A DNA stretch of 22,379 nt from Amoebophrya sp. AT5.2. Its lineage: Eukaryota; Sar; Dinophyceae; Syndiniales; Amoebophryaceae. Below the pieces are notes generated by a model, which did not search any database, was not told the origin of the DNA, and was given only the letters and a program-made list of their open reading frames with translations. The position numbers and the translations under genes are program-made. Below are positions 9,658 to 19,062 of the stretch, one piece after another (the stretch's first letter is position 1; every line of letters begins with the position of its first letter). The stretch covers positions 1-22,379 of the forward strand of contig RXOD01004434.1 of assembly GCA_005223375.1 (NCBI GenBank), given 5' to 3'.

Positions 9658-11106
9658 AGCAAGGAGTGAGAGAGAGTCCAACTGTCGCGGCGAAAACTCC
9701 GTCGATACGCATCCGGACAGCTCGCTACCTAGAATCTCGCTGATGAGCGTAGCAGAGGACGACTGGGTAGCCTGCGCCGCTTCGTCTGGTGCTGGCCTTC
9801 CGGGGACGGACAGACTAGAGAGTCTGCCCGAAAAACCCACCGTCGTCGCCCCGGCTTCCGCTACGCCGCTGCTCGTGAGTGTCCGACTCGGTCCATCTGC
9901 TCCGCGGCTGCATCCGCGAACTACGAGGGCGTCATGCGATTTCCCGCTGCGAAACTTTGCCGGGGAGCCGTCGCGTAAGAGGATGCGCCTAGTTCCGTAC
10001 TTGTGAGCAACGAAGGCCATTTCACCGCCATGCACTGAAGCAGCACCGTCACCGCGGAAACCGTTCCCGACCACCTCGTCGAGGATCTCCCTGGCCATCC
10101 GGGGCCAGCAACAGCGCGATTGCTTTCCTTGGCACAGGAACCGGGCGACTGCCTCGAAGAAGCAGCAATTTGTCTTCCACCGGTTCCCCGCGATTGCGGG
10201 GAGCACGGCTCGAACTCGGCGCCTTCCGGCCCGTCGTGCCGGCACATTCACGCACCTCTCGAATTGCGTGAGCTCTGTTTTGCGCCCTTCTCGGACCTCG
10301 TAGAAATCCGGATCCTCCTCGGCTTCCACGAAATGGGCCGGGAACTCAGTGTCGTCGAGAATTTCTTGCCAACTTTGTGCGACGTCGAAGGGGGGCCCCA
10401 GATTGTGCAGCTTTGTTGTGCTGATTTTAGAGCGCAGGCGGTGCGGCAGTTTGTTGGCAAGAGCAGCGAGCCGATCCTCAGTTTCCAATGGGAGTCGTCA
10501 GCGTCGACGTTTGTGTTGCAGATCCACGCAACCGCTTTTCTTCTGCTTGCTTTCCGCTGACAGAAAACCTTCACCGCGGGCCGAGGCAACTACCTTGCTC
10601 TCCTCAAGCCCAAGCGCTTCCGCAACTTCTGCGATTAAGCAACGCAGCCCCCCTCCCTTTGCCCTCCCAAGCCCCTGGGCTATGACGGAGCAGGCACCGA
10701 CCTCCGGGAGGGGGCGTCGTCGCTGTGGCGGCGGACCCGACGGCGGTGGCGGCGGAACCGACGGCGGAGACGGCGGTAGTGCAGCAGGTGTGCGGGCAGG
10801 TCCGCGAAGCGTGAGCGAAGCACTACGGCGCTGCATCATTGAAGCAGAGAGCGTGATCGGAGCAGTCGTGGAACTTTTCGCAGCACCCGTCCCCGACGCC
10901 GCTGTAAAACCGAGAGCCGCCAACTCGCAACTCGTCCTCGACCTCAAGTAGAGGCGCCGTCGTTTAGGAAGTGGCGACGAGGCTCCACCTCCAGCCGAGA
11001 CTTGCGCCGGTTCTTGGTCTCGTGTAGCAGGAGCAGGAGAAGACGGCTCCGCAGGCGGCTCGTGCGACGAAGCCCGGTCTTCGGCGACGAGTGTGAGCGA
11101 GAACCG
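9643..11106 (-). CDS. OTU-like cysteine protease with a proline-rich N-terminal region (one in-frame TGA)
   Basis: A minus-strand frame is open from 11106 to a TGA at 9643-9645, broken only by a TGA at 10498-10500. The N-terminal part has a basic cluster (PLPKRRR, near 10960) and a Pro-rich run near 10780-10710, followed by a short charged helix. The C-terminal part resembles the OTU peptidase fold. NCCFFEAVARF (Cys codon 10165-10167) parallels the NC(L/F)F nucleophile motif. VHGGEMAFVAHKYGTRRILL matches the conserved (W)GGE...A...I.V segment, and SHDALVV (His codon 9934-9936) matches the final H-x-A/S-L motif. Known OTUs cleave ubiquitin-type linkages, and some occur in retroelements or viruses. 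The internal TGA may mark a pseudogene, or may be removed by a possible phase-0 intron, 10477-10593 (GTAGTT...TGAG, 117 bp). No ATG start is assigned. OTU membership is a motif-level call. Confidence 0.5.
10477..10593 (-). other. Candidate 117-bp intron removing the in-frame TGA
   Basis: The donor AGCAAG|GTAGTT (exon ends at 10594) and the acceptor ACTGAG|GATCGG (exon resumes at 10476) are both phase 0. Removing this segment restores one open frame from the Pro-rich region into the OTU-like domain. The acceptor lacks a pyrimidine tract, so this is only a possibility beside a genuine nonsense mutation. Confidence 0.3.
10715..10790. repeat. GGC/CGG-rich low-complexity tract
   Basis: Interrupted GGCGG and GACGGCGG motifs. 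On the minus strand they encode the Pro-rich run of the OTU-like protein. Confidence 0.7.
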
Positions 11107-11676
11107 TCAGCAGGATGCCGCTCCGGCGACCGCCCTCGGCTGGATCCACTACAAGGATGCTCATCCCTTTTTGCCGCACTCGCCTCCCTTTTTGCCGCCT
11201 TCCGCCTGCTGCCCCTTTTTTCTCCGCGGCAGACTCCGTTAGACGCGCATAGCATCCATGGCGGCCGCTGCGGCAGTCCTGATCCCTGATGCTCACTGCT
11301 TTGATTTTCGACGCGACGGCCGTGTGGATGTCCTGATGATCGGAGGCCAGTTTGCACTCGTTGCGCACGACTTCCGTGATGCGCTCCGTTCGCGACGTTC
11401 TTCGGGATATCTGCGGAATAGCTTTCCACGCACGCGGTCAATGTGTCGAGGCGGATTCGCTCCCATTGGTATCGAAAAATCTAGAACAGGTGTCACAACG
11501 AAAAGGAAAATTAAAAAACTGGAAACCCCAAATACACCCCATGGGCCGTCGCAGAGGATCTTGCAGTCCACGACCTCCGGCACTGGTGGTTTCTGATTCT
11601 GACCTAGATAGCTCACCAAAAGCGAAGTGAAAGAACATCGAAGACACATCTTGGAGAGAAAAGTGAGCTACGGTCT
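11107..11676 (-). other. Possible upstream exons of the OTU-like gene
   Basis: Upstream of the open frame that ends at 11106, the minus strand shows a good acceptor: a T-rich stretch ending CACCTGTTCTAG, with AG paired to plus 11481-11482. From 11480 downward the frames carry protein-like pieces, for example SADIPKNVANGAHH near 11420-11375, and a second piece near 11165-11120 (SILVVDPAEGGRRSG). The second piece resembles SILIVDPVNNGRRNF in the OTU-like exon at 13234-13614. The pieces are in different frames, so either small introns or frameshifts separate them. I cannot build one model. Confidence 0.3.
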
Positions 11677-12870
11677 CACGCCGGATATCCGCCATGCGAC
11701 GCCCGTTCTGAAGGCAGGTATCTGTCCCTGTTCCACCAAGCCCTCTAGTTAGAATCGAAAGCACCATGCCCGATTCCTCCAGCGACGAGCGCCGGCTCTA
11801 CACGTTTAAAAATATATATTTCTTGTTTCCTCTTGCATTTCAGTTTGCTGTTCCAACTACCTAGCCTTCCTTTCACAATGGGAGTGGACCCGACTTAAGA
11901 GTTAAGACGTGCTCCCGCAACAAGAACTCCAAAAAGCAACGGGGCGACAGGTGCACTGAAGAGAGCCGAGAGGAGGGCGTGGACGTGGACGCTGGCGCCG
12001 CGCAACATGCACGCCGGGGGTGGAGTGCCGCGGGCGGGGTTGTACGTCGTCGAGTCGTGCTGGAGGGTTGCTCGTTCCACTTCAGTCCCCGCCGCGCTTC
12101 GACATCTACATCACCAGAAAAGATATATCAAATCGGTCAGATGTTCATCCATGCTAGATGACATTCAGAATCATTTCACACAAGCACAACGTGATTAGTT
12201 TGAGCTTCGGCCTAGCGCTAGCTGTGTCGTGGTCAATGTCTACTCGCTCCATTGCTTGTTCCGCCAGATGCAGATCCGTCTCCATCACTCTCAAAACTGC
12301 CAGAAAAGTGCAGCAAGAAGCAGATCTGCAACTGTAGGGTACTTATTTTTTGGCCACGTCCTCGGGTTCATCTTAAACGTGTCCACCTCGAGCCTTGTTC
12401 CCTACGACCGTGATGAGCCGTTCGCGTGAGTCTGAAGCAGCTGAACGGTCACGCAAAGAACACCTGCACCCCAGATGCTCTGATAACTCAGAAATCCTTC
12501 TCATTTCTGCATTAGCATTTCCGTGCCATTCCTAAGTAATCCATCATTACGGTTAAGGAATTGTAACTGGCCTGCTACATGCATTCACAAACAGTCACAG
12601 GCGCCCGGCTGCTGCACCAAGTTAGTCTTACGCAGCGCCAGAATGCTCTCCCTGCCTCCGCAGAACGAAGAGCGGGACGCGCAACTGCTAGTTTCAGAGC
12701 CTTTCGGCAGCTATTCGCACTCGTTGCGACATCACAACGAGCAGCAGCGCCGAGAAAGCAGTAAGTCGCACTCACTACATGCATCAGCATCACGAAAATT
12801 AAACGACTAAGATAGAAGTAGGGTAAGTTTCAGAGGCGATCGTAGTCTCAGAACGAGAACGACGAAAGGA
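11677..12870. repeat. Long dispersed repeat, copy c (internally deleted)
   Basis: It carries R1 (about 11677-12140, matching 13948-14380) and R2 (about 12199-12545). It then jumps directly into the last part of R4 (12549-12800, matching 6574-6838 and 9224-9475) and a diverged tail (to about 12870). R3 and about 0.85 kb of R4 are missing at a junction near 12545-12549 (ATTACGGTTAAGGAATTGTA). On the minus strand this copy lies directly 5' of the OTU-like gene at 9643-11106. Confidence 0.8.
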
Positions 12871-13084
12871 TGTACTTAATATAAGGAGAGGCGCGCTCTC
12901 CGCATCTGGCGCCGAAGATCACCAGAGCAGTGCTGTGTCTGCTCTTTGTGCCGCCTTGGCAGATCTTCTCTTGCTCAGCAGCGGCGGCAAGTTGGTCAAT
13001 AAGTAAACTGTCTACGCTTACAAACACTTAGGCTGCGCGGCGTTCTTCCGCTGTCGATGGTGGTAACTTCAAGCGCCCACGTCT
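12871..13084. other. Spacer with a module shared with 21033-21068
   Basis: No gene seen. Positions 12893-12928 match 21033-21068 with one mismatch (contains TCTCCGCATCTGGCGCCG). In both places the module follows the tail of module R4. Confidence 0.6.
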
Positions 13085-13240
13085 TCAACATGCATGCGCA
13101 TCAGCATCGCGAAACCTATACTGATTAAGCGCAGGGAAAGGGATACCGGAAAGCCCCAAAGGCGATCGCAATCCCTGAACCGCGAAAAATTCTGTGACAG
13201 GCGGGAAAGCTTTAACCTCGGCGAGTCAATCAGTCAGACC
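13085..13240. repeat. Long dispersed repeat, tail T, copy d
   Basis: Starts with GCATCAGCATCGCGAAACCT as at 9451-9470 and continues with a matching tail (CAAAGGCGATCGCA, CGCGAAAAATTC versus CGACGAAAAATTCC) to the stop codon of the neighbouring OTU-like exon. To its left the similarity to R4 ends abruptly. Confidence 0.75.
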
Positions 13241-13614
13241 GTCACAGTGCTAACGAGCTCGGTGGGCGGATGCCAGAAGTTGCGCCGGCCATTGTTGACC
13301 GGGTCCACTATGAGAATACTTATTCCCAGTGCGGCCGCTGCGCCTTCTATGTCCTCCAGGTTTGCTGCTCCGTCGAAATGAGACCGCCACGCGCAAGGTA
13401 GCGCGCAGACATCTTGGAGCGCGAGCGGCACCTTGATGAATTCCGCCAGAGCGGCCCAGAAACAGAAATTCTTGAGCCGCAAAAGCCTCGCGATGTTGGA
13501 CAAGTGCCGGCGGTCCTTGAACCTCCTACCGCCGACGAGCCTTGCCTGCCGCTGTTGGCTTCTCCGCTTGAATGAAGTGTAGAAGCGACATCTTGACCGC
13601 GCAGCGGAGTAGTA
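13234..13614 (-). CDS. OTU-like cysteine protease, C-terminal exon (second copy)
   Basis: The minus frame is open from a stop at 13615 to a TGA at 13234-13236, about 125 residues. LRLKNFCFWAALAEFI (Cys codon 13462-13464) parallels the nucleophile segment of the OTU-like protein at 9643-11106. SHFDGAANLEDIEGAAAALG followed by ISILIVDP parallels the D/E-I-E-x-x-A...I.I.V segment of OTU domains, and a His occurs in NFWHPP near the end. The stop codon sits in the same repeat tail as in the other copy, which supports common descent. The two proteins are strongly diverged, so this is either an old paralogue or a different element. The asparagine and glycine next to the Cys are altered, so activity is doubtful. 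Upstream exons must lie in 13615-14110, but frames overlap there and no model is certain. Confidence 0.4.
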   Translation of the reverse strand, partial: YYSAARSRCRFYTSFKRRSQQRQARLVGGRRFKDRRHLSNIARLLRLKNFCFWAALAEFIKVPLALQDVCALPCAWRSHFDGAANLEDIEGAAAALGISILIVDPVNNGRRNFWHPPTELVSTVTV

Positions 13615-14110
13615 CTAAACTCATGCTGCGTGCCCTGGATCACACCTGCCGCGTACACAAGTCCCTTCACGACGCGCAGCACCATCTGGATCGACCGTCT
13701 GGAGCCTTGGATCATCGCATAAATCATGCTCCCCAGGCGTAGGTGAAGTACTGCGAAGAGCGCCCGCACGAACTGCACTAAGGCGTCCCCGAATGCCTCC
13801 AACGCAGTGCGCTGATGCCTCCCTGATACGATAGGACAAAGCCGACCGCCTCACGGACGAAGTCCCATCGATACCGAAGGGCCGGCTCCGCGCAGAGACT
13901 TTTGAGGACGAGCACGGCGAGGGCTCCGAAACTGCAAACGCTTCGACCCACGCCGAGTATCCGCCAATCGGCGTCCGTTCTGAAGGCAGGTATCTGCCCC
14001 TGCCCAACCAATCCTCCTAGGTAGTTGGAATCGGAAGCCCCACGCCCGATTCCTCCAATAACGAGCGCCGGCTCTACGCGTTTAGAAATTCCTTTACTCT
14101 TGCCTGCTTT
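13615..14110 (-). other. Probable 5' coding region of the second OTU-like gene
   Basis: Two overlapping minus frames look protein-like. One (about 14100-13778) includes RVEPALVIGGIGRGASDSN and then a hydrophobic stretch around LAVLVLKSLCAEPALRY. The other (about 13802-13600) includes a hydrophobic segment, VRALFAVLHLRLGSMIYAMI, that could be a membrane helix. The first piece is echoed at about 11810-11755 in copy c, where VEPALV, GGIG and DSN are kept but a stop follows. The frame switch implies a small intron or a frameshift. Confidence 0.3.
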
Positions 14111-14885
14111 CAATTTGCTGTTACAAATAGCCCTCCTGTAACAATGGGAGTGGACCCGACTTAAGACGTGCTCCTGCAACAAGAACTCCACAAGGCAACG
14201 GGGCGACATGTGCACTGAAGAGAGCCGAGAGGAGGACGTGGACGTGGACGCTGGCGCCGCGCAACATGCACGCCGGGAGTGCAGTGCCGCGGGCGGGGTT
14301 GTACGTCGTCGAGTCGTGCTGGAGGGTTGCTCGTTCCACTTCAGTCCACGCCGCGCTTCGACATCAACACTAAAGATATCAAATCGGTCAGCCGTGAGTT
14401 CATGCTGGGGAATTCAGAAGAATAATTAATTTTACGAAACGCAATTCCAATTAGTTCGAACTTCTGCTTCGGCCTAGCTGTGTCGTGGTCAATGTCTACT
14501 CGCTCCGTTGCTTGTTCCGCCAGATGCAGATCCGTCTCCATCACTCTCAAAACTTCCAGAAAAGTGCAGCAAGAAGCAGATCTGCATGGTATTTTTTGGC
14601 CACGTCCTCGGGTTCATCTTAAACTACATGTCCACCTCAAGCCTTGTTCACGTGATGAGCCGTTCGCGTGAGTCTGAACGGTCACTCAAAGAACACCTCA
14701 AACGCTCTGATAACTCAGAAGTCATTCTCATTTCTGCATATAGCATTTCCGTACCATTCCCGCATTACGGTTGAGGTCACTGACTGACACTCTCGGCCAG
14801 CTCCGCGACCTCCCCCCTCTGATGAAGATTCCATCTCCGTCCTTCGTTGGAGGTGTTTCAGACCCCCTTCGGGCGGGCGGCTGCC
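13948..14885. repeat. Long dispersed repeat, copy e (R1-R2-R3)
   Basis: R1 (13948-14400) matches 11677-12140, including GGGAGTGGACCCGACTTAAG and a roughly 200-bp block (about 14160-14345) that is almost identical between copies. R2 (14450-14775) matches 7860-8220 and 12199-12545. R3 (14775-14885, with CCGCGACCTCCCCCC and ACCCCCTTCGGGCGGGC) matches about 8235-8345. R4 is absent. R1 indels are not multiples of three, so most of it is non-coding and may hold the 5' region of the OTU-like gene to its left. Confidence 0.8.
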
Positions 14886-15078
14886 GCTGCCAATTTCTAG
14901 GCCATTTTCGGCGAGGTCAGAATAAAAGGTCGTCTGGCCGCCCTCCGGAAGGTGGCGCCAAATGGACGACCCACAGACGCGCGGCTGCCGCTACCGGTCT
15001 TTTTTCAGGCTCAGGGTCAGGGGAGCGAGGTGACCACAACTAATGGTTTTCGTTTTTCCGCATTAGATATCAATCTCA

Positions 15079-17432
15079 TCAGCATGCGACTGCAGCCCGC
15101 CCGGTGTGGGTTTCAGCACGACCGCAAGATCTGCTTTCTTGCGCATAAGCAAAAGTATCTTCACATAGACTTCCAACGCCTTTCCCGTTCATGCCAACGA
15201 CCTGCTCCCCCCTGCTCGCCCCGTTGGCCTCTCGTACAACGGGCACCGTCCTCACTTGCAGTCCCATCAGCGCAAATAGGTGCTCTTGCAGCAAGCGTGT
15301 TCCCGTTTTGAAGTCGAAGAGCTCTTGGTCCCTCACATTTATTTCTGTCTCGCCCCCCGTCTTCCACGTCCTCCACTCGTCCAGCAGCACCACACCCCGC
15401 GGCTGCAGGTCTTTCACAACCTGCGCCACACCCTCACCGGTCTCCCCCCGCACCAGCAGCTCGCGGCACGCTGCGTAAGTCCATTGCCGCTCCTCCGCCT
15501 GATCTAATCCTTCTCCATGTTGTTCCCCAGGAACCTCTTCTACCTCCGGCCGCAGACCGCGCACCATGTAGGGGTACAGCGAGATTTTAGCTGCCGTAGG
15601 TTTTGCGCTACTCGCGTCTTGTTCTTCAGAACTCGTCCCGCCCCCGACGCCCCCATCCAGAAAGTTGAACGCTGCGTACGTTGGATCCGCGCGCCGCCAG
15701 GTCGCCGCACTGAAGAGACTCTGGCCCGCGACTGCGTTTCCGGGGAACGCTTTCGCCACCGCCGCGCAAAACTCACTCTTCTCCGGCGCGAAGGGCGGCT
15801 CGTCCAGCGTCAGCGACAGCGCGCTGAGCCGGAGTTCCTGCTGTAGTACCTGGAGGCGGTGGATGCTCTTCGGCGCGATTACCTGGTCCCCGGAAGTGAG
15901 CGAGGAACTCACGCGGCGGTACAGGAGCGTGGAGTAGTCGGGGAACGAAGACGAACTAGAACTACTACATCCACCTCCGAAACAAATCCGCCCCCACCAC
16001 AACGCGTCCACCAAGTCCGCGCTGCGGAGCAAATGCGCCTCCTCGGCGAGCTTCGTCGCCAGCAGAAAAAGAGTGCTCTCCATCTGCTTGGAGTTGGAGT
16101 TCTTGGCTGCACCAAATGGTCCGACCCCCGGCGCCTTCAGCTCGCCCAAGACCTCCAACAAAAACAGGACGTCGGGGAGCCCAAGCGTGTTTCTGTGCGA
16201 CCTTACGAACGCGTGGAGGCTAAATGACGACGAAGTCGTCCCGCCCCCCTCCGCAAACAGCACCGGACACCGCCAACGGAGCCGCAGCGCGGCGCCCAGC
16301 AGGGACCAAAAAACCTTTACGTTCCGGTGGGGAAGGAGAGCAAGTGGGCTGCTGCGTCCAGCTCCTGCTGTGCCTGATCGGTGGCGAGGTGGCTTTTTGT
16401 TCTGCGACACCCGGGAGGAGCCCGAGCTCGAGGTGGGAGCGGCGCTTTTTGATGTAGTGCGACCAGGTGGGAGTGGCAGAACTCGTTGTCCTCGTCCTCG
16501 TGCGGCCATCGCTTCCGAGATCCGCGCCAGCATTTTTCTGTTTTCCACCGCTTCGGCGTCGCCGAAGTAGTTTTCCTCGCTGAGCAGCAGACGTGGCAGC
16601 TGTAACATCGCTCCACTCTTCCACTCCTCCACTCTTCCGTGCTGCTTGATCAGGCGGAGGAGCGGAAACGTTGTGGTCGCAGGACTTGTTTGGTCCGGTG
16701 AGCCAGCGTTGAAACAGCCGTACCTCCCCTCGCGGCTCCCGCGAACCAGGTCCTGCACCGTCTCGCTGTCCCATTCGGGCGCCTCGCGATATTTCCCGGC
16801 GAGGTTGGACAAAAACTTCCCTGCGTTGAAGTAGTACCCGCACTGGAGGAAGTCGGTGGCAGTCTGCACCAACCGCTGCACGCGGGCTTGGAGTACTACT
16901 TCTACACCAGCCTTGCTATTGTTTCGCGTCCTCGAAGATGTCGCCCAATGATCGACGAGATCATGAAAATCGCCATCCAATTCCCACTGAAATTCCGCCA
17001 GGATCCGTTCCTCGACCTTCGAGAAAAAGGCGTGGTCTTCGTACCCCGCGAGGTTCGCGAGCGCATTGACGCCCTCGCACAGCCGCTCCGTGCTCAAACT
17101 CGCGAAGTTCTTCCTCAGGCTCAAGTGGAAGCACAGCATGCGGAAGATCCTCTCGCCGGTGATCTTGTGGTAGACGTTGGATTTGCGCATATTCAGGGCG
17201 CAGCAGGCCTTCAGGAGGTCGAGCGTCAAATTCGGCTTCATTGTGTGGATCTTGCGGGGAATGGACCGTACGCAGATCTGGATCAGAGACTTGTTGCCGG
17301 TCTGACAGTGCGCGAGGAAGCGCAGCAGCCGGGCGGGGTAGGCGCCCTTCAGCTCATGCCGGTACTTGCGCACCTCCTGCGCAATGCGGGTGGGGAGGTC
17401 GCTGTGGCGCTTGCGGAAGAGGGCAGGGGGAT
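15079..17432 (-). CDS. Helical-repeat protein with RAP-like C-terminal domain, last exon
   Basis: About 785 residues ending at a TGA (15079-15081). The exon appears to start at 17432, after the acceptor ACTACTACACCAG. Its first part has helix pairs (ALFRKRHSDLPTRIAQEV, LLRFLAHCQTG, LTLDLLKACCALNMRK, LCEGVNALANLAGYEDHAFF) like those of alveolate RAP/FAST-type octo- and heptatricopeptide proteins. Ser-rich inserts interrupt the middle (a run of seven Ser near 15960). The end (about 15420-15130) fits a degenerate RAP domain: VVLLDEW, then TGTRLLQEHLFALMGLQVRT, then VPV, and a final helix. RAP proteins generally act in mitochondrial or plastid RNA processing, stability or rRNA assembly, so an organelle RNA-binding role is inferred. 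The RAP assignment rests on pattern alone. Confidence 0.6.
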
Positions 17433-18060
17433 CTGGTGTAGTAGTTTGATGGACGTATGTAAATGAGTTTGCAATTTCGTAAATTCTAAAACTTATAAGT
17501 TGCATGATAGACATAGATTCTGATTCCTTTAGATTGTGGCAAGGGCATAGGCACTGACAATTCAGAGCTCCATCACCTCCAGAGCATGTACTTATCTGTG
17601 AAATCGACGCTGCGCGGAAGGAGTGTCAGAAGTAAGGCCGGCGGTGCCTTCGGTCTCTTCGTCCCGATTCCAGTCCTTCCCTCGGTCCACGATTCGTACA
17701 TCAGCAGGTTATAGTGCGAATCGTGACCCGATGGAAGGGACTGTCACTGTCGTAAGATTCACGGGTGCGGCCTAGGTTGCGCGACAGGAGCAAGCCTGTG
17801 CCTGTAGCAAGCGAAAGCTCTAGCTCTATCGAGCCACGTAGTAACGTAACCTAACCGTACGTGGGCACGAGCAGTTGCAGCAGATAAAATTCAACTCAGT
17901 TCTTGCAGCGACCTATAGATACGTACACGTAAGTACACGATCCCTTCGGCCTCTTCCGCCCTCGTCCCGCCCTTCTGTCAGCTCCGCCTCCCTCCCCGGC
18001 AGCCCACGATCCGTACAGCACCACGGGTCCCCACCTTCCGCTCGCGCCCCGCCCCCTCCC
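17433..18060 (-). other. Intron between exons 2 and 3 of the RAP-like gene (donor unresolved)
   Basis: The acceptor CACCAG (AG paired to plus 17433-17434) requires a phase-1 donor. Folded-looking sequence of the upstream exon ends with GEAIATLF near 18075. Beyond it the frame becomes Gly/Arg-rich and stops at 17896. The only phase-1 GT in the open tail is ATAG|GTCGCT near 17913. Other GT candidates are TTC|GTACAA (about 18068) and AAG|GTGGGG (about 18033), in other phases. The left boundary is therefore approximate. The intron contains the long inverted repeat at 17671-17743. Confidence 0.45.
17671..17743. repeat. Inverted repeat of about 30 bp (hairpin) inside an intron
   Basis: The left arm, 17671-17699 (starting CAGTCCTTCC, ending ACGATTCGTAC), is the near-perfect reverse complement of the right arm, 17714-17743 (starting GTGCGAATCGT, ending AAGGGACTG), with a loop of 14 bases. 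I count only a few mismatches and one single-base gap. Either strand could form a stable hairpin. It could be a small terminal-inverted-repeat element, an RNA hairpin in the intron, or a hairpin small-RNA precursor. Confidence 0.85.
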
Positions 18061-19062
18061 CGGTTGTACGAACAAAGTTGCGATCGCCTCGCCGATGTCC
18101 ACTAAGTTCCACAGTTTCAGCTCCGGCAGCCGTCGCTTCAAATCAAAGCCATTCTTCGACAGCAACGCGCCCGTTTTACCACAGAAGAACTCCCTCGGCG
18201 CGTACTCAAGCTTGGCAAAGCTTCGGGCAAGCCGCGCAAAATCGTCCTCCGAGAGCTGCAGGGAGCGAATCACGCTGTATTCCCCGATCGTCTTCAGCAT
18301 CGGAATTATGCACGGAAAATTCGCGGCCTTGAAAGGCAGCGGCGGGGGTTCACCTTCACGCTGGCTCTTTCGTGGGTGGATGTTGAACACGGCAGCACCG
18401 CCATTCGTTGAAGATGTTCCAGCGGAAGTAAGCCCCGCGAGTCCGGAAGCAATTTCGGTGATGCGGTGCGGGTCGCCGTTGAGCAACACGTCCTCATCGT
18501 TCGCAAACCGCTTGCAGAAAAGAGCGATCTTCTCAAACACGAGCGACGTGAGCTGCGGCAGAAGATGCGTGTTGCCTCTGGAGGCGGAAGTTTTTTGGCG
18601 CGACGAGGACGGGGCGGGGGTGCCGCCCAGTACGAGGCACTGCTCTGGCGGCGGCCTCTTGTGCTTGATGTTCATCTCGGCTTCGCTTGGCGCTGCGGTT
18701 CTGCTTCCACCGCAGCTGAAAAGGCTCCCTGCAGTGGCCGTCGCTCTTGTTCCGGAACAAGCGCCTCCTGCGCCCCGCGACGACGACCCCCCTGCCGCGA
18801 GAACTTCTCTCCCCGTCGTGAGCACCTTCACTGCCGTTCCCAGCACGGGCAGAAACGCCACTCCCGGCATCGTTTGCACGTCCAACCGCTGAAACAGGCC
18901 GAGAAACATCTCCGCGTCGAAGCACAGCAGCTCCGATCGCTGCTTCTTGCGGGACAGCGTCCCAAAGGCCAGGAGCGTCTTCACCGCGTCTGCTGACGTG
19001 AAGACTGGAGCTCTTGATGTTGCAGCTGGCTCGACATTCTTGTGCCTCATTATGAGCATCAA
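18061..19062 (-). CDS. RAP-like helical-repeat protein, middle exon
   Basis: The minus frame is open across this stretch and shares its style with the last exon. It begins with a helical segment (SADAVKTLLAFGTLSRKKQRSEL), passes through a Ser/Gly/Ala-rich insert (about 18830-18590), and resumes with LPQLTSLVFEKIALFCKRF and ITEIASGLAGL. It ends with LSEDDFARLARSFAKLEYAP and NLVDIGEAIATLF, which have the spacing of octotricopeptide-like helices (L..A.S.AKL.Y). That is typical of the repeat part that precedes RAP domains. The best acceptor in phase with the upstream exon is GCACAGGCAG|TTG (first exon base 19062). The downstream boundary is uncertain. An ATG at 19059-19057 could be a start if this is the first exon of a shorter gene. 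Confidence 0.5.

Noticed and set aside
10186..10201. CCCCGC/GCGGGG hairpin with a GATT loop as a possible terminator
   Set aside because: It lies inside the OTU-like coding frame, has no T-run, and the organism is eukaryotic, so a bacterial-type terminator is not expected.
10498..10500. Stop-codon reassignment (TGA read as an amino acid)
   Set aside because: TGA ends both OTU-like frames (9643, 13234) and the RAP-like gene (15079), and no other long frame needs TGA as sense.
7755..14885. LTR retrotransposon with R1-R4 as long terminal repeats
   Set aside because: No reverse transcriptase, integrase, gag-like region, primer-binding site or consistent TG...CA ends could be seen, and the modules are lost independently between copies.
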